53,645 bases of DNA from a virus. The stretch is taken from the IMG/VR virus record IMGVR_UViG_3300048033_000859, positions 1 to 53,645 of that record, one strand, 5' to 3'. Under the pieces are notes generated by a model. That model did no database searches, was not told the origin of the DNA, and saw only the letters and a program-made list of their open reading frames with translations. Of this stretch, positions 7,954-16,630 are shown one piece after another (within the stretch, counting starts at the first letter, position 1; every line of letters starts with the position of its first letter). Made by a program: the position numbers and the translations under genes.

Positions 7954-8078
7954 GTTGACCTATAATCCCTAAGTGATCTACCATTAAAGAGCATAGTAAG
8001 TTGCTACTCGTTGGTCTGAATGGCAACTCCTTTCGTTAGATACACAACAAGAAAGCGCCCCCTTTTGGGGGCGTTTTT
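7954..8078 (+). ncRNA. Candidate small RNA or 3' UTR ending at the main terminator
   Basis: About 125 bases without a readable gene. A TTGACC box at about 7954 could be a -35, but the matching -10 (TACCAT) is poor. The segment contains a stem GTTGC...GCAAC (about 8001-8027) before the strong terminator. It may simply be the 3' UTR of the rightward operon. Low confidence as a separate RNA. Confidence 0.2.
8056..8078 (+). terminator. Strong rho-independent terminator ending the rightward genes
   Basis: CGCCCCC, loop TTTT, GGGGGCG, then TTTTT. It stands about 100 bases after the last rightward gene and faces the leftward late operon, so it prevents collision of the two transcription units. Confidence 0.9.
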
Positions 8079-8147
8079 ACATAAAAGGCCCATAGTCTTA
8101 TTGACTACAGGCCCTTAAAATTATATAATTTGTGTAACCAGTGGAGA

Positions 8148-8173
8148 GTGGTATCCCCACGGGTTAGTGAAAG
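8148..8173 (-). repeat. Orphan copy of the accessory-island leader motif
   Basis: On the + strand, GTGGTATCC-N5-GGTTAGTGAA matches the leader found before genes of the 43-47 kb island with identical spacing. Here no start codon follows on the leftward strand, and the AAAGGAT ribosome site has become GGGGAT. It lies just beyond the last late gene, so it may be the remnant of a lost cassette or a site with a non-translational role. Confidence 0.5.
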
Positions 8174-8176
8174 CGG

Positions 8177-8202
8177 CCCCTCTTAGAGAAATCTAAGGGG
8201 GG
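8177..8202. terminator. Bidirectional hairpin after the late operon
   Basis: CCCC-T-CTTAGA, loop GAAA, TCTAAG-GGGG forms a stem with one bulge, 12 bases after the stop of the last leftward gene. The leftward side lacks a strong U-tract, so it may stabilise mRNA ends or terminate weakly from both directions. Confidence 0.5.
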
Positions 8203-8213
8203 TTTAGCTTTAT

Positions 8214-11200
8214 CTACTGCAGGAATGTTTCTGAGAAGGCATCCTTAGTTTGATCCCAGATGTTTCCCATAAAGGTTTTACCGTCACGGGTGTACTGTCT
8301 GACATTGGCTTCAGCTTCTGCCGAGGCAGCAATAATCTCAAAATTCATCTGACGGGCCTCTTCTGCATCCTCTGGGCCAAACATACCTGCGTAGACTAGG
8401 GCGTCTATAGTTGAGGCTACAACCCGCGAAGTGATTGATGGGTTAAATTCTTCCTTGAGAATTATCTCAGTCAACCTCTTAGCAGTTTGCGGGTTAGACA
8501 AGATATCATCCGACATTTGATCCCACGCTGACGCATTAAATTTTTTGTTTATTACTGCAGTACCTGCCCTACGAAGCCTTGCACCAGTACGGTTTAAGTT
8601 ACCGTACACAAAGGTGATAATGTTACCTAGTTGCTCTAGTTGCTGCGCCTTAGTACGGGCTGTGACACTATTTCCACGGTCAGGACGGGCTACTCTGAAC
8701 CCCTGCTCCTGGGCCGCTTTGTTGTACAGATTGATAATCAAATCTGCCGCATCTGGGCGATCCGCAAAGACAATCTTTAGACCATCAATCCACTTACCAG
8801 TTTCCGTACCAAGCTCTTTGGAGATTTGCGCTTGGCTTAGTCCACCAGACTTAGTTGCACCATCTGAAGTGGTCTTTAGAGCAGCACCAAATCTTTTCAT
8901 GTAGGCAGCTTGAAGACCCTCTAAAAGTAAGGGTCTGCCGTTTTCGGCCTCTTCCATGAATTGTTTCGTAAGCGTGTTTAAACGCCCTACGTTTCTTCGC
9001 CCACCTGTCACATAATTGTTAATCAGACCATCAAAAGCATCCATCCCAACTTTCACTGGAATACCTTGGCTAGTAAAGAAATCCTGAATCTCGCTTTCGC
9101 GCAATCTTTCAAGGGTCTTAGTATTGTTGGTCTGAGCCCGATCTAGAGCTTTTAACAAGTCATCTTTGTTGTATGCACCGTTGTATATACTGGTTCCCAA
9201 TTGATCTAGTTCATCTGCCAGTTGGGGGTTAGACTTGCGTAGTACTGTTTCGTACACAGCAAGGTTGTTTAAGGCGTCCATTATCTCTGCCTGTTTAGGG
9301 GCCGCACCCCCTGCCCGTAAGCGGGACATAATTGGCCCAAGGCTCTCAAACAAGACAAAGTCTACTAGTTCGTCAGTACCACCCGCCTCTGGCCTCTGTA
9401 GTAAGGTGACGATAGCTGTGGCATTAGACCTAGTCCTACGACTAAGGTTGTCCGTAATTGTTGAACGGGCTACATCCTGAAATGATGTGTTACGGGACAC
9501 GCCTGTTAGACCGCCACTTGTAGGGTCAATCTTCTCATCATACAACTTAGCGACCTGCCCTAGAGCAGTATCCTGATCTTTAAAATATGGGATGAAGTTG
9601 GCTTGGTCCCAATCAATGGCTCTCGACACGTTCTCTAGTAGTTCTACGTCCCCAGTACTATCTAGCAGTTCACCATCGATGTACTTGATCAGATCGTTTA
9701 TTGAGCGTCCCGCTGACTTTTGTGCATTACCACCTGAGTCAAACAGATCAGATTTTGTACGGGCTAGGTCTGCGCGTAGGTTCTGAAACAGAGAGCCGTA
9801 ATCCACGATGTCAGCATCAGCTAGGGCTCCCTGAAATTCTAAGAATATCTCATCATCAGACATCTCAACAGATTGCTTGCCAGCGGGTACAGGATCAAAA
9901 TTATCTAGGCCACTTACAGTGTCCGTTGAAACTGTCCTGTTTCTACTGGATACGGACTCTAGTAGTTTCTTGAGCCGTGGAGCATAGCCTAACGTGGTTG
10001 CTGCCTCAGATAAATCTGCAGGGTCCATCTCTTTTAGGAATTCAAACAGTCCACGATCATCTAGAGCCCCGCCGTTTACTTTTCCGTACTGCGCGACACG
10101 CTGGCCCTTTAGGTTCCTGTAGGCTGCACTCACGCGGGTAACTACCGTGTCTATGGCGTTGTCAGCATTTCTGTTTAAGTTTATTCCTGTAAGCTGGCTT
10201 AGTCGATTTAAGGTAGCGGATATAGTTCCCCCCGTGTTAATCTCCTCAGTCAGCCGATCATCTAGAGTGTCCAGTGCAGACTCTAATTCTTGTATTTCAG
10301 AACTTGTTCTGCCCACAGTTGCAGCATCTTCCGATCCATCTTGGACCATTTTGGCAGAACGATTGACCGCTGCCATACCACCTAGGTTAGTGTCTGCCGT
10401 TTTCACTGCGTCTGAGAAAGTTTCCTGTGCCGCTTCTGCTTTAATTGCAGTGTTGGTCATTGCAGGGTTATTGATTGCGCCCTGTTGAATTCCCTGCGCT
10501 CTATTCATAACCTGATTGGGGTTCTGCAAGCGATAGGCTATCTGCCCCGCCTGTCCATAGTCACCCGATTCAACCGCCATTAAGAATGCATTCATCGTAC
10601 TCCTGTTAGTTTCTGCGCCTTGGAGTACACTGTCATTTATCGTATTAATTTCTACTGCGTACTTATCCAGAGAGGCTGCAAAAGCTTCCATGAATTGTTT
10701 TCTTTGTTCGGGGGAATTCGCACCCTCTGCGCGGATTAGCTTTTGTAATATGTCGCCCATCGCAGCTTTTTCTTGAGCAGACTTTTTGAATGACCCAAAT
10801 AGTCCACCAATGGTAAATGCGTTAAGGGCTCTGACGCCAGAAATGGCACCCTGAATCGTTGAACTAAACAGTTTACTAATAGCGGCACCTTCGATAATCA
10901 TATTTCTACGATTTTCTAGGCGTTGTTTCCATTCTGCATCTGTGGCGTTGGGGTCTAGCCCCTCAAGAATGGGCATGTAATCTGAAGCTTTAACGAAGGC
11001 ATCTTCACCCAAGAAAAGACCACTAGATTCTCCATCAATAGGCGCTGTAAAGGCTATCGCCTCACCAGTAGCGCCCATAAGACCTCCAACAGCTTTACGG
11101 AGTTTTCCTACTTCCTTTGTAGATTTAAATAGCCCACCGAGCCATTTAGCACCCTTCACAATAGGTCCACCTACACCAATTACCCCAGAGGCTTCTCCTC

Positions 11201-12170
11201 CAAGACCACGCAAGCCCTGACCCTCTTCGCTATATTCAGAGGTGTTGTCTCTTATAAACTGTCCCCAGCTTTCTTCGTCATTGATACCATCATCGCTAAT
11301 TTTATCACGAATGAAATCACCGATATCTGCTACAAATTCTACCGTACTTTTAAAGCCATCTTCTACACCCTCAACCGCCCAACTATCCATGATGTATGGC
11401 GTATTCGACATCTTATCCCACATGATTTTAGGGACACGGTATTGGTCACCTTTTGCATCTGTATATATATGTCTACCGTCCCACCGTTGCTCAGTCCTAG
11501 GGTGATTAATGTACTCGTTCAGGGTGTTAACTACGATATCATAGTTTTGGTCTGGGCTTGTGATGTTATCCATCAGGGAGTCAAACATCCCAGATGAAGG
11601 CGCAGGTAAGTCCTTGGCGTTAGCTGTGGCAGTAGCGACAGAAACACTAGGTTCAGGCTCTGCAGGGGGAATATTCACTGGGGCCTGTGAAGCTACCTCG
11701 CTGTCTGGTTCAGAAACAAGAGCAGTGGGGCTATCTACGGTTGGTACTGTAGGCTGTACTGGAGCGACAGTATTCTCTTTAGCTTGTGGTTCAGGCCCTA
11801 GAACCTCCTCTGTAGGTGCAGAGAACCCGCTCTTAGTATCCGCTAGGGATGGATTAGACATGGCCTCTGGGGACATAGTAGATGGCTGTGCATCAGGTTG
11901 TGTAGCTACGGGGTAAGGTTCTGGGGTTGAATCCGCTCCACTGTAAGGGTTCTCATTATTGAAGAAATAAGAAGTCCTATTATTCTCAAAAAAGCTATCC
12001 TTTGCTTGGGGCGCAGGATTTGGAGCGTTTGCGTTGGGGTCTTCCGCTGCAGGGTTTGTCTTAGCCATAATACTAAGAAAACGGCGCATCTCTTCAGGAG
12101 AGGCTGAGTCACCCTCAATGCCAAATGTCTGAGGTGTACCATCGGGTGCTTGTAGTGTAATATTTCCCAT
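8214..12170 (-). CDS. Giant internal virion (ejection) protein
   Basis: 1318 residues, the largest protein of the genome and the last of the leftward late operon. The N terminus (MGNITLQAPDGTPQTFGIEG) leads into a proline-rich, low-complexity stretch (residues about 40-190), then a long mostly helical region rich in Ala, Gln and charged residues. A Gly-rich hydrophobic segment (GLGGEASGVIGVGGPIVKGA) lies near residue 325. Size and position at the end of the ejection cluster match the gp16-type proteins that podoviruses inject to span the cell envelope. No lytic transglycosylase motif is evident. The function is by analogy. Confidence 0.75.
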   Translation of the reverse strand: MGNITLQAPDGTPQTFGIEGDSASPEEMRRFLSIMAKTNPAAEDPNANAPNPAPQAKDSFFENNRTSYFFNNENPYSGADSTPEPYPVATQPDAQPSTMSPEAMSNPSLADTKSGFSAPTEEVLGPEPQAKENTVAPVQPTVPTVDSPTALVSEPDSEVASQAPVNIPPAEPEPSVSVATATANAKDLPAPSSGMFDSLMDNITSPDQNYDIVVNTLNEYINHPRTEQRWDGRHIYTDAKGDQYRVPKIMWDKMSNTPYIMDSWAVEGVEDGFKSTVEFVADIGDFIRDKISDDGINDEESWGQFIRDNTSEYSEEGQGLRGLGGEASGVIGVGGPIVKGAKWLGGLFKSTKEVGKLRKAVGGLMGATGEAIAFTAPIDGESSGLFLGEDAFVKASDYMPILEGLDPNATDAEWKQRLENRRNMIIEGAAISKLFSSTIQGAISGVRALNAFTIGGLFGSFKKSAQEKAAMGDILQKLIRAEGANSPEQRKQFMEAFAASLDKYAVEINTINDSVLQGAETNRSTMNAFLMAVESGDYGQAGQIAYRLQNPNQVMNRAQGIQQGAINNPAMTNTAIKAEAAQETFSDAVKTADTNLGGMAAVNRSAKMVQDGSEDAATVGRTSSEIQELESALDTLDDRLTEEINTGGTISATLNRLSQLTGINLNRNADNAIDTVVTRVSAAYRNLKGQRVAQYGKVNGGALDDRGLFEFLKEMDPADLSEAATTLGYAPRLKKLLESVSSRNRTVSTDTVSGLDNFDPVPAGKQSVEMSDDEIFLEFQGALADADIVDYGSLFQNLRADLARTKSDLFDSGGNAQKSAGRSINDLIKYIDGELLDSTGDVELLENVSRAIDWDQANFIPYFKDQDTALGQVAKLYDEKIDPTSGGLTGVSRNTSFQDVARSTITDNLSRRTRSNATAIVTLLQRPEAGGTDELVDFVLFESLGPIMSRLRAGGAAPKQAEIMDALNNLAVYETVLRKSNPQLADELDQLGTSIYNGAYNKDDLLKALDRAQTNNTKTLERLRESEIQDFFTSQGIPVKVGMDAFDGLINNYVTGGRRNVGRLNTLTKQFMEEAENGRPLLLEGLQAAYMKRFGAALKTTSDGATKSGGLSQAQISKELGTETGKWIDGLKIVFADRPDAADLIINLYNKAAQEQGFRVARPDRGNSVTARTKAQQLEQLGNIITFVYGNLNRTGARLRRAGTAVINKKFNASAWDQMSDDILSNPQTAKRLTEIILKEEFNPSITSRVVASTIDALVYAGMFGPEDAEEARQMNFEIIAASAEAEANVRQYTRDGKTFMGNIWDQTKDAFSETFLQ

Positions 12171-12184
12171 CTGTGCCTCTACTG

Positions 12185-15127
12185 TTATGGCGTCAAGAAT
12201 TGTTTTACAGGCGAACCTTCAAAGTCGTAGACGATGAAACCCTCTCCGACTTCTAGTATATTACCTAGACCCATGTAGTTTTCCCCTACAGTGAACTTTG
12301 GAGTGGTGGAGGTGCCTTCAGGAGCAACCACTGTAGGGCTACTAGCGGCGTCCACAGTTCCAGAACCTGTGAAGAATTCGTACCCACGTTTTTGATTAGC
12401 ATTGAAGGTGTTTTCATACAGGTCCTTGAGGGGAATAAAGCCACTTTTCTGCCCAAAGAATGAGCCTTCACCGAGGCCCGAGGACGCTTCCCAATCTACG
12501 ATCTTTGAATTGTTCTGCAGTTGGAACAACTGAGTATCAAATCCAGCAATCTTACCGTTAAAGTAGTCGTACAAGTTTTCTACAACGACCCTTGGATCAG
12601 AGCTTGTCATAGATACTTTTAGGCGATCAAAGTCCTTGTTGGACATCGCTGTACCCGACTGACCCTCAAGTGAACCCACACGATAGATCAAGAGCAACTG
12701 ACGGGCCTGTAGAAGCTTAAACTCAGTAAGCTGATCTGATACTCCAGAGGCTTCTAGTTCCCGAATAGCAGCGTCAATACTATTCAACTTGCGCTCAATT
12801 GCAGGGTTACCGTTTAGTTCTACTACCGCATCAGGGCCTTTAGTGGAAAAAATATCCTCAGTAAGCTGTAGTACCGCACTAATTTCGTTGCCGAGGCGTT
12901 TCGCACCAGAAGCAAGCGCAAATGTAGTCGGAGCTTTAATAACCTGATTAAGGTTAACGTCCCTTGCTACATCAATGATCTGTATGGCAAGGCCCATAGA
13001 GTCTTGGAGTGCTAGCCCAGCTTTATTGTACGCACGTTCATCGGTTGTAATGGTAGACAGAATTGCGCTTCGATCTTTAATCATCTCTTCAGTTAGAGGT
13101 AGAATAGACGTAGGATCGATAACGTCCCCTGTGATAGCATTCGTAAATACCTTATCTCCAGTTGTATTCATACCAGTTTCAGCGTTTACTTTCTCAAAGC
13201 CTGTCGGGGTGCCATCAGTATCAAAAGTCTTGACGTAGAATACCTCTGAGCCTGAAGCGGCGCTTGTTGCGTTGTTTATCACCTTCTCGTTTCTAATGGC
13301 GTTCTGTATTTGAACCGTCAATTTTGCATATTCGTCCGAGTCGGGAGCATACTGTTCTCGCTGGTCTAGAAGATAGCCTAGTTTCTTCACAGGGTCAGAA
13401 TCTGGATTATTCAGAATTTCGTTCTTTATAATAATTGGTAAGTCGTTTTGACTATATGCCTTGAAGGCATCTTGTGCGGCTGTGTCAGTAGTGCCGTTTT
13501 GCTTATTAAGTTGTATTTCTCTATCTGCCGCTAATTGAAGTTTAGTAAGTTCGTTCACAACTGGATTTTCCGAGTACTCCTTACCTCTGGCTTCGTTAGC
13601 AGCTTGAAGACTTTGGACAGTATTCCAGTACTGTGCAGGAATATTTGCCTTACGCTCCTCTTCCGACATGGTATTGATAATATCATAAGCATCCTGAACT
13701 TTATCTGGATTACCAACAATATCAGTGAGATTTCTCTCTAGCCCAAACTGGCTAAGAGCGTTTATTTTTACTCCGAGGGCATTGAACCCTGCTTGCCATT
13801 CAGCTTTGGGATTAATCACTCCTGATGTAATCAAAGCGTTAACGTTTTCCCACCCACTAGCGTCTTTAATATCAAACAAGCTGGGCAAGTCCTGCCGCAT
13901 AGTGTTCTGATCAATAGTTAGAGGACTAACACTAGAGATTGGTTTAAATGTTTTAGTACCATTCTGGAATTCTTGATACAGGGCTAACTCGCCACTCTCT
14001 TCAAGATATGAGCGGAACCTGCGTTGGGCCGTAGTGATGTAGTAGTTATCATCTTGACCAAATAGCCAGTTAGTTCCCTCTGACATTTTCTGACCTAGGC
14101 CTACCTCATCGGCATCGCCAGTGAAGCTAGGCAAACCAGACGCGGAGAACCGTGTTCCTGTACGGGCTGTTGGTGATCCACTTGGGTTAGAGTTACGGGC
14201 TGTTCCGCTATAACCTTCTTCGCGGGTTCCCTTGGCTTCGGCATGCCATGCCTCGTTACCTAGTGGGAAATGAATACCCGTACCTGAAGAGGCCCCGTGT
14301 ACCAATTGGATAATATCTGCAGGGGCTTTATCTAGACGTTGACCATTATAGTACAGGTCCACTGCATTACCGTGCGTATGCCGTGATCCCTTTGCAGAGC
14401 CTACCCACTTACCAGCCTCTTTGGATATCTCCGCTGCGCTCCAATCTGGATGTAGTGCTTTAAGTTGACTTTCTTTGTCTGCTCTAAGGGTAGCTTGCAA
14501 CTCAGATGAACGATACCCAGAACCTATTGTCACTTTAGTCCGAATGTCTTCTGGGAGAGCATTGTAGAATGAGTTTAACTGTCCTGTGAAGTCTTCTGTA
14601 AGGCCTGTTAGAGCATCGGGCCGTGCGCCCCCAGTGTTTTCCTGTCCAGCAAAAAACAAAGAAACCGTTTCACGTTCTGCTGCGTTAGGAGCATCTGTCT
14701 CAACAGGAGGTTTGTTAGCGGCTAGGCTATCAATATTCTTGCGAGTACTTTCGTTTAGTTGACTGCGAGTACGCAGCGCCCCATTCCAGACCTGATCACC
14801 AACTTGCGTAAGGGTTTTATCAACATCTCCACGAAGAAGAAGATCAGAAAGAACGTGAGCTTGAAAGTCTTCGCGGGTGTACCCGTTGTTATCAGTGTAT
14901 AGTTGATTTGTAATGGCCTCTGCCTGTCGGATTGTTGCGGCATTTGCTGTTTTGCTAGTTGTCCAATCGTCTTTAAGCTTCGCCCACTGGCCTCTCCAAG
15001 TGTTAAACTGATTTTCCTCTTTTTCACCAAACTTATTGACAGAAGCGGTAATATACGGAGTAACCGTGTTAGCAAAAGAGGTAGCAAATGCCTCACCTGG
15101 ACTTGGTACTGAATATCTGTCTGCCAT
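12185..15127 (-). CDS. Large internal virion protein with M15 peptidase domain
   Basis: 980 residues. A zinc peptidase domain of the VanY/M15 type is readable at about residues 180-300: SRHTHGNAVDL (S-x-H-x-x-G-x-A-x-D, residues 248-257) and WHAE (294-297). It is preceded by GSGYRSSELQ. Such enzymes cut peptide cross-links of peptidoglycan. The rest is helical and resembles ejection proteins, so this is likely a virion-borne wall-degrading protein used during entry. Its start follows an AGAGGT site, and its neighbours are two other ejection-type proteins. Confidence 0.82.
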   Translation of the reverse strand: MADRYSVPSPGEAFATSFANTVTPYITASVNKFGEKEENQFNTWRGQWAKLKDDWTTSKTANAATIRQAEAITNQLYTDNNGYTREDFQAHVLSDLLLRGDVDKTLTQVGDQVWNGALRTRSQLNESTRKNIDSLAANKPPVETDAPNAAERETVSLFFAGQENTGGARPDALTGLTEDFTGQLNSFYNALPEDIRTKVTIGSGYRSSELQATLRADKESQLKALHPDWSAAEISKEAGKWVGSAKGSRHTHGNAVDLYYNGQRLDKAPADIIQLVHGASSGTGIHFPLGNEAWHAEAKGTREEGYSGTARNSNPSGSPTARTGTRFSASGLPSFTGDADEVGLGQKMSEGTNWLFGQDDNYYITTAQRRFRSYLEESGELALYQEFQNGTKTFKPISSVSPLTIDQNTMRQDLPSLFDIKDASGWENVNALITSGVINPKAEWQAGFNALGVKINALSQFGLERNLTDIVGNPDKVQDAYDIINTMSEEERKANIPAQYWNTVQSLQAANEARGKEYSENPVVNELTKLQLAADREIQLNKQNGTTDTAAQDAFKAYSQNDLPIIIKNEILNNPDSDPVKKLGYLLDQREQYAPDSDEYAKLTVQIQNAIRNEKVINNATSAASGSEVFYVKTFDTDGTPTGFEKVNAETGMNTTGDKVFTNAITGDVIDPTSILPLTEEMIKDRSAILSTITTDERAYNKAGLALQDSMGLAIQIIDVARDVNLNQVIKAPTTFALASGAKRLGNEISAVLQLTEDIFSTKGPDAVVELNGNPAIERKLNSIDAAIRELEASGVSDQLTEFKLLQARQLLLIYRVGSLEGQSGTAMSNKDFDRLKVSMTSSDPRVVVENLYDYFNGKIAGFDTQLFQLQNNSKIVDWEASSGLGEGSFFGQKSGFIPLKDLYENTFNANQKRGYEFFTGSGTVDAASSPTVVAPEGTSTTPKFTVGENYMGLGNILEVGEGFIVYDFEGSPVKQFLTP

Positions 15128-15128
15128 T

Positions 15129-15716
15129 TTATACCTCTATATTTTCGTTAGAAGCATCGCCAAGCATAGTTGCCTGTTCTTGGTCAGATGCAGGTCCTGT
15201 GGGGGACATCATAAATCCAGTTTGTGCAGGTAGCTCTGAGTCACTAGAAACGCTTTGTGCAGCTAGTTCATCCTGCTCTCCAGTTGGACGTAGAGGCTCC
15301 TTTAGGGGGCCTAGTACGTCACCTCCAGATAGGGTACGAACAATGTCAGGGGTCATTGAGAAGTTTTCATCCTCAAGCCCCATCTCAACGGAGATTCCCG
15401 CATCTTTAGCTAAAATGTCTAAAAATCGAGCGTAGGGTCCAGCGGCTAGGATACCCATATCTAATGAAAACTTTCCCTGAGACATCAGAGCCAAAACTTT
15501 AAAGTCTACGATGGATGATAGAGTCATCTCATTACTGAGCATAGACAGTATTCGGCTCATTTCTTTAGGCTTCATGGAGTCCTTAATAAGAGCTTCTACT
15601 ACCTCATCGTAGTCTTGTACGTCAGGGGGCCGATGCCATGGGTAGTTACGAGTATCTGAGGTGAGGTTTTCCCCCGCAATAGGACCTGAGATGACTTTTT
15701 TCTCTGTGTTAACCAT
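15129..15716 (-). CDS. Putative virion protein in the ejection cluster
   Basis: 195 residues, acidic, with a mostly helical centre (KPKEMSRILSMLSNEMTL) and a disordered Ser/Glu/Gln-rich C terminus. It sits directly upstream of the M15 ejection protein with one base between them and directly downstream of a 60-residue gene. No family is recognised. Co-location with ejection proteins suggests a virion or assembly role. Confidence 0.65.
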   Translation of the reverse strand: MVNTEKKVISGPIAGENLTSDTRNYPWHRPPDVQDYDEVVEALIKDSMKPKEMSRILSMLSNEMTLSSIVDFKVLALMSQGKFSLDMGILAAGPYARFLDILAKDAGISVEMGLEDENFSMTPDIVRTLSGGDVLGPLKEPLRPTGEQDELAAQSVSSDSELPAQTGFMMSPTGPASDQEQATMLGDASNENIEV

Positions 15717-15898
15717 TATTCGTCAGCCTCATCTACTGCATCATCTACGGAGTCCCCGTCTGCGATACTTTTTTCAAACTTATTGAACCACTCAGGGGTA
15801 TATTTGATACCCCCTTCGCTGGCCTCATTCAAAGATTCAGGGATATTTCCCTCATAGAAATTTTGGATAGATTTCTGAATTGCTTGCTCAAATTTCAT
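15716..15898 (-). CDS. Small acidic protein
   Basis: 60 residues with an acidic tail (SVDDAVDEADE). Its ATG overlaps the end of the PAPS-reductase-like gene and its stop touches the next start, so all are co-translated. Not recognised. It could be a small virion or assembly cofactor. Confidence 0.6.
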   Translation of the reverse strand: MKFEQAIQKSIQNFYEGNIPESLNEASEGGIKYTPEWFNKFEKSIADGDSVDDAVDEADE

Positions 15899-16604
15899 TA
15901 GTAACCCCGTGTACAGCGTCTTTGATTAAGGACCATCTCCGATCAACTTCTGCATGCTGTTCTGGATGGTGTGTTTTTATGTATTCAGTACGAGTTTTAT
16001 ATTGTGGGTATCCCGTACAGTTGCGACAATCTATGGAGGTATCATCAGTGTAAAATCTGGGATCAGTTAGGCCTACATGATCCTTTAAGTAGGCCCGTAC
16101 TTGATCGTCTGTCCAATCGTCTATCGGGTAGAAATACTGAGCCCCCTTTATCCAAGCTCCAGAGGGCCGAGGGTCCTTAGAATGGTCCTGTTTTCTCTGC
16201 CCCGTTAGTACGGCAGTGGCCCCTATTTCCTGTATTAAGACAGGGATCATGTCCCAGATATTAGCCTTGCAACAATCTAAGTAAGAGGAGATCGTTATAG
16301 GAGTCTTGCCGTTAACTTTCTGCCCAAGGGGGGTGTAATCCATTGGGACTACGGGGTAAGGCCAGCCGTTCTCTATCTGCCACTTTTTTGAGTCTGAATA
16401 TACAGTCGTAAAAGACTTAGCTTTTATTGCTGTGGATCGAACAAACTCTTCTATTTCAGGGCAAAAATCATTGGTATGAATCCAGCCTACGTCTAGGCGA
16501 TCCCAATGCTCCTCTAGGTGGTAGAAAGCGGCTACGCTATCTTTACCGCCGTTAAGTAAAAACAGGATTTTTTCGTGGCTATCTAATACATCTTGTATTT
16601 GCAT
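15888..16604 (-). CDS. PAPS reductase-like (PP-loop) protein
   Basis: 238 residues of the phosphoadenosine phosphosulphate reductase / DndC-like superfamily. The PP-loop is LLNGGKDSVAAFYHL near residue 18, where cellular enzymes usually have SGGKDS. Cys pairs occur at YLDCCKA and DCRNCTGYP, suggesting a cluster or metal. WTDDQVRAYLKDH is a conserved family helix. The reaction could be sulphur transfer or reduction; phage members are common and not well characterised. It lies unexpectedly between virion ejection genes. Links to sulphur metabolism or to DNA sulphur modification are both possible and unproven. Confidence 0.82.
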   Translation of the reverse strand: MQIQDVLDSHEKILFLLNGGKDSVAAFYHLEEHWDRLDVGWIHTNDFCPEIEEFVRSTAIKAKSFTTVYSDSKKWQIENGWPYPVVPMDYTPLGQKVNGKTPITISSYLDCCKANIWDMIPVLIQEIGATAVLTGQRKQDHSKDPRPSGAWIKGAQYFYPIDDWTDDQVRAYLKDHVGLTDPRFYTDDTSIDCRNCTGYPQYKTRTEYIKTHHPEQHAEVDRRWSLIKDAVHGVTNEI

Positions 16605-16630
16605 ACATACCTCTAGGACCCACCCAGAGA

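Noticed and set aside
7954-7983. Clear promoter for an sRNA at the convergent junction
   Set aside because: The -35-like TTGACC lacks a proper -10 at suitable distance, so the segment is listed only as a weak ncRNA candidate.
11560-11916. Rightward frames opposite the large ejection genes
   Set aside because: They mirror the codon pattern of the leftward genes, contain low-complexity Ser/Gly/Val text, and have no ribosome sites.
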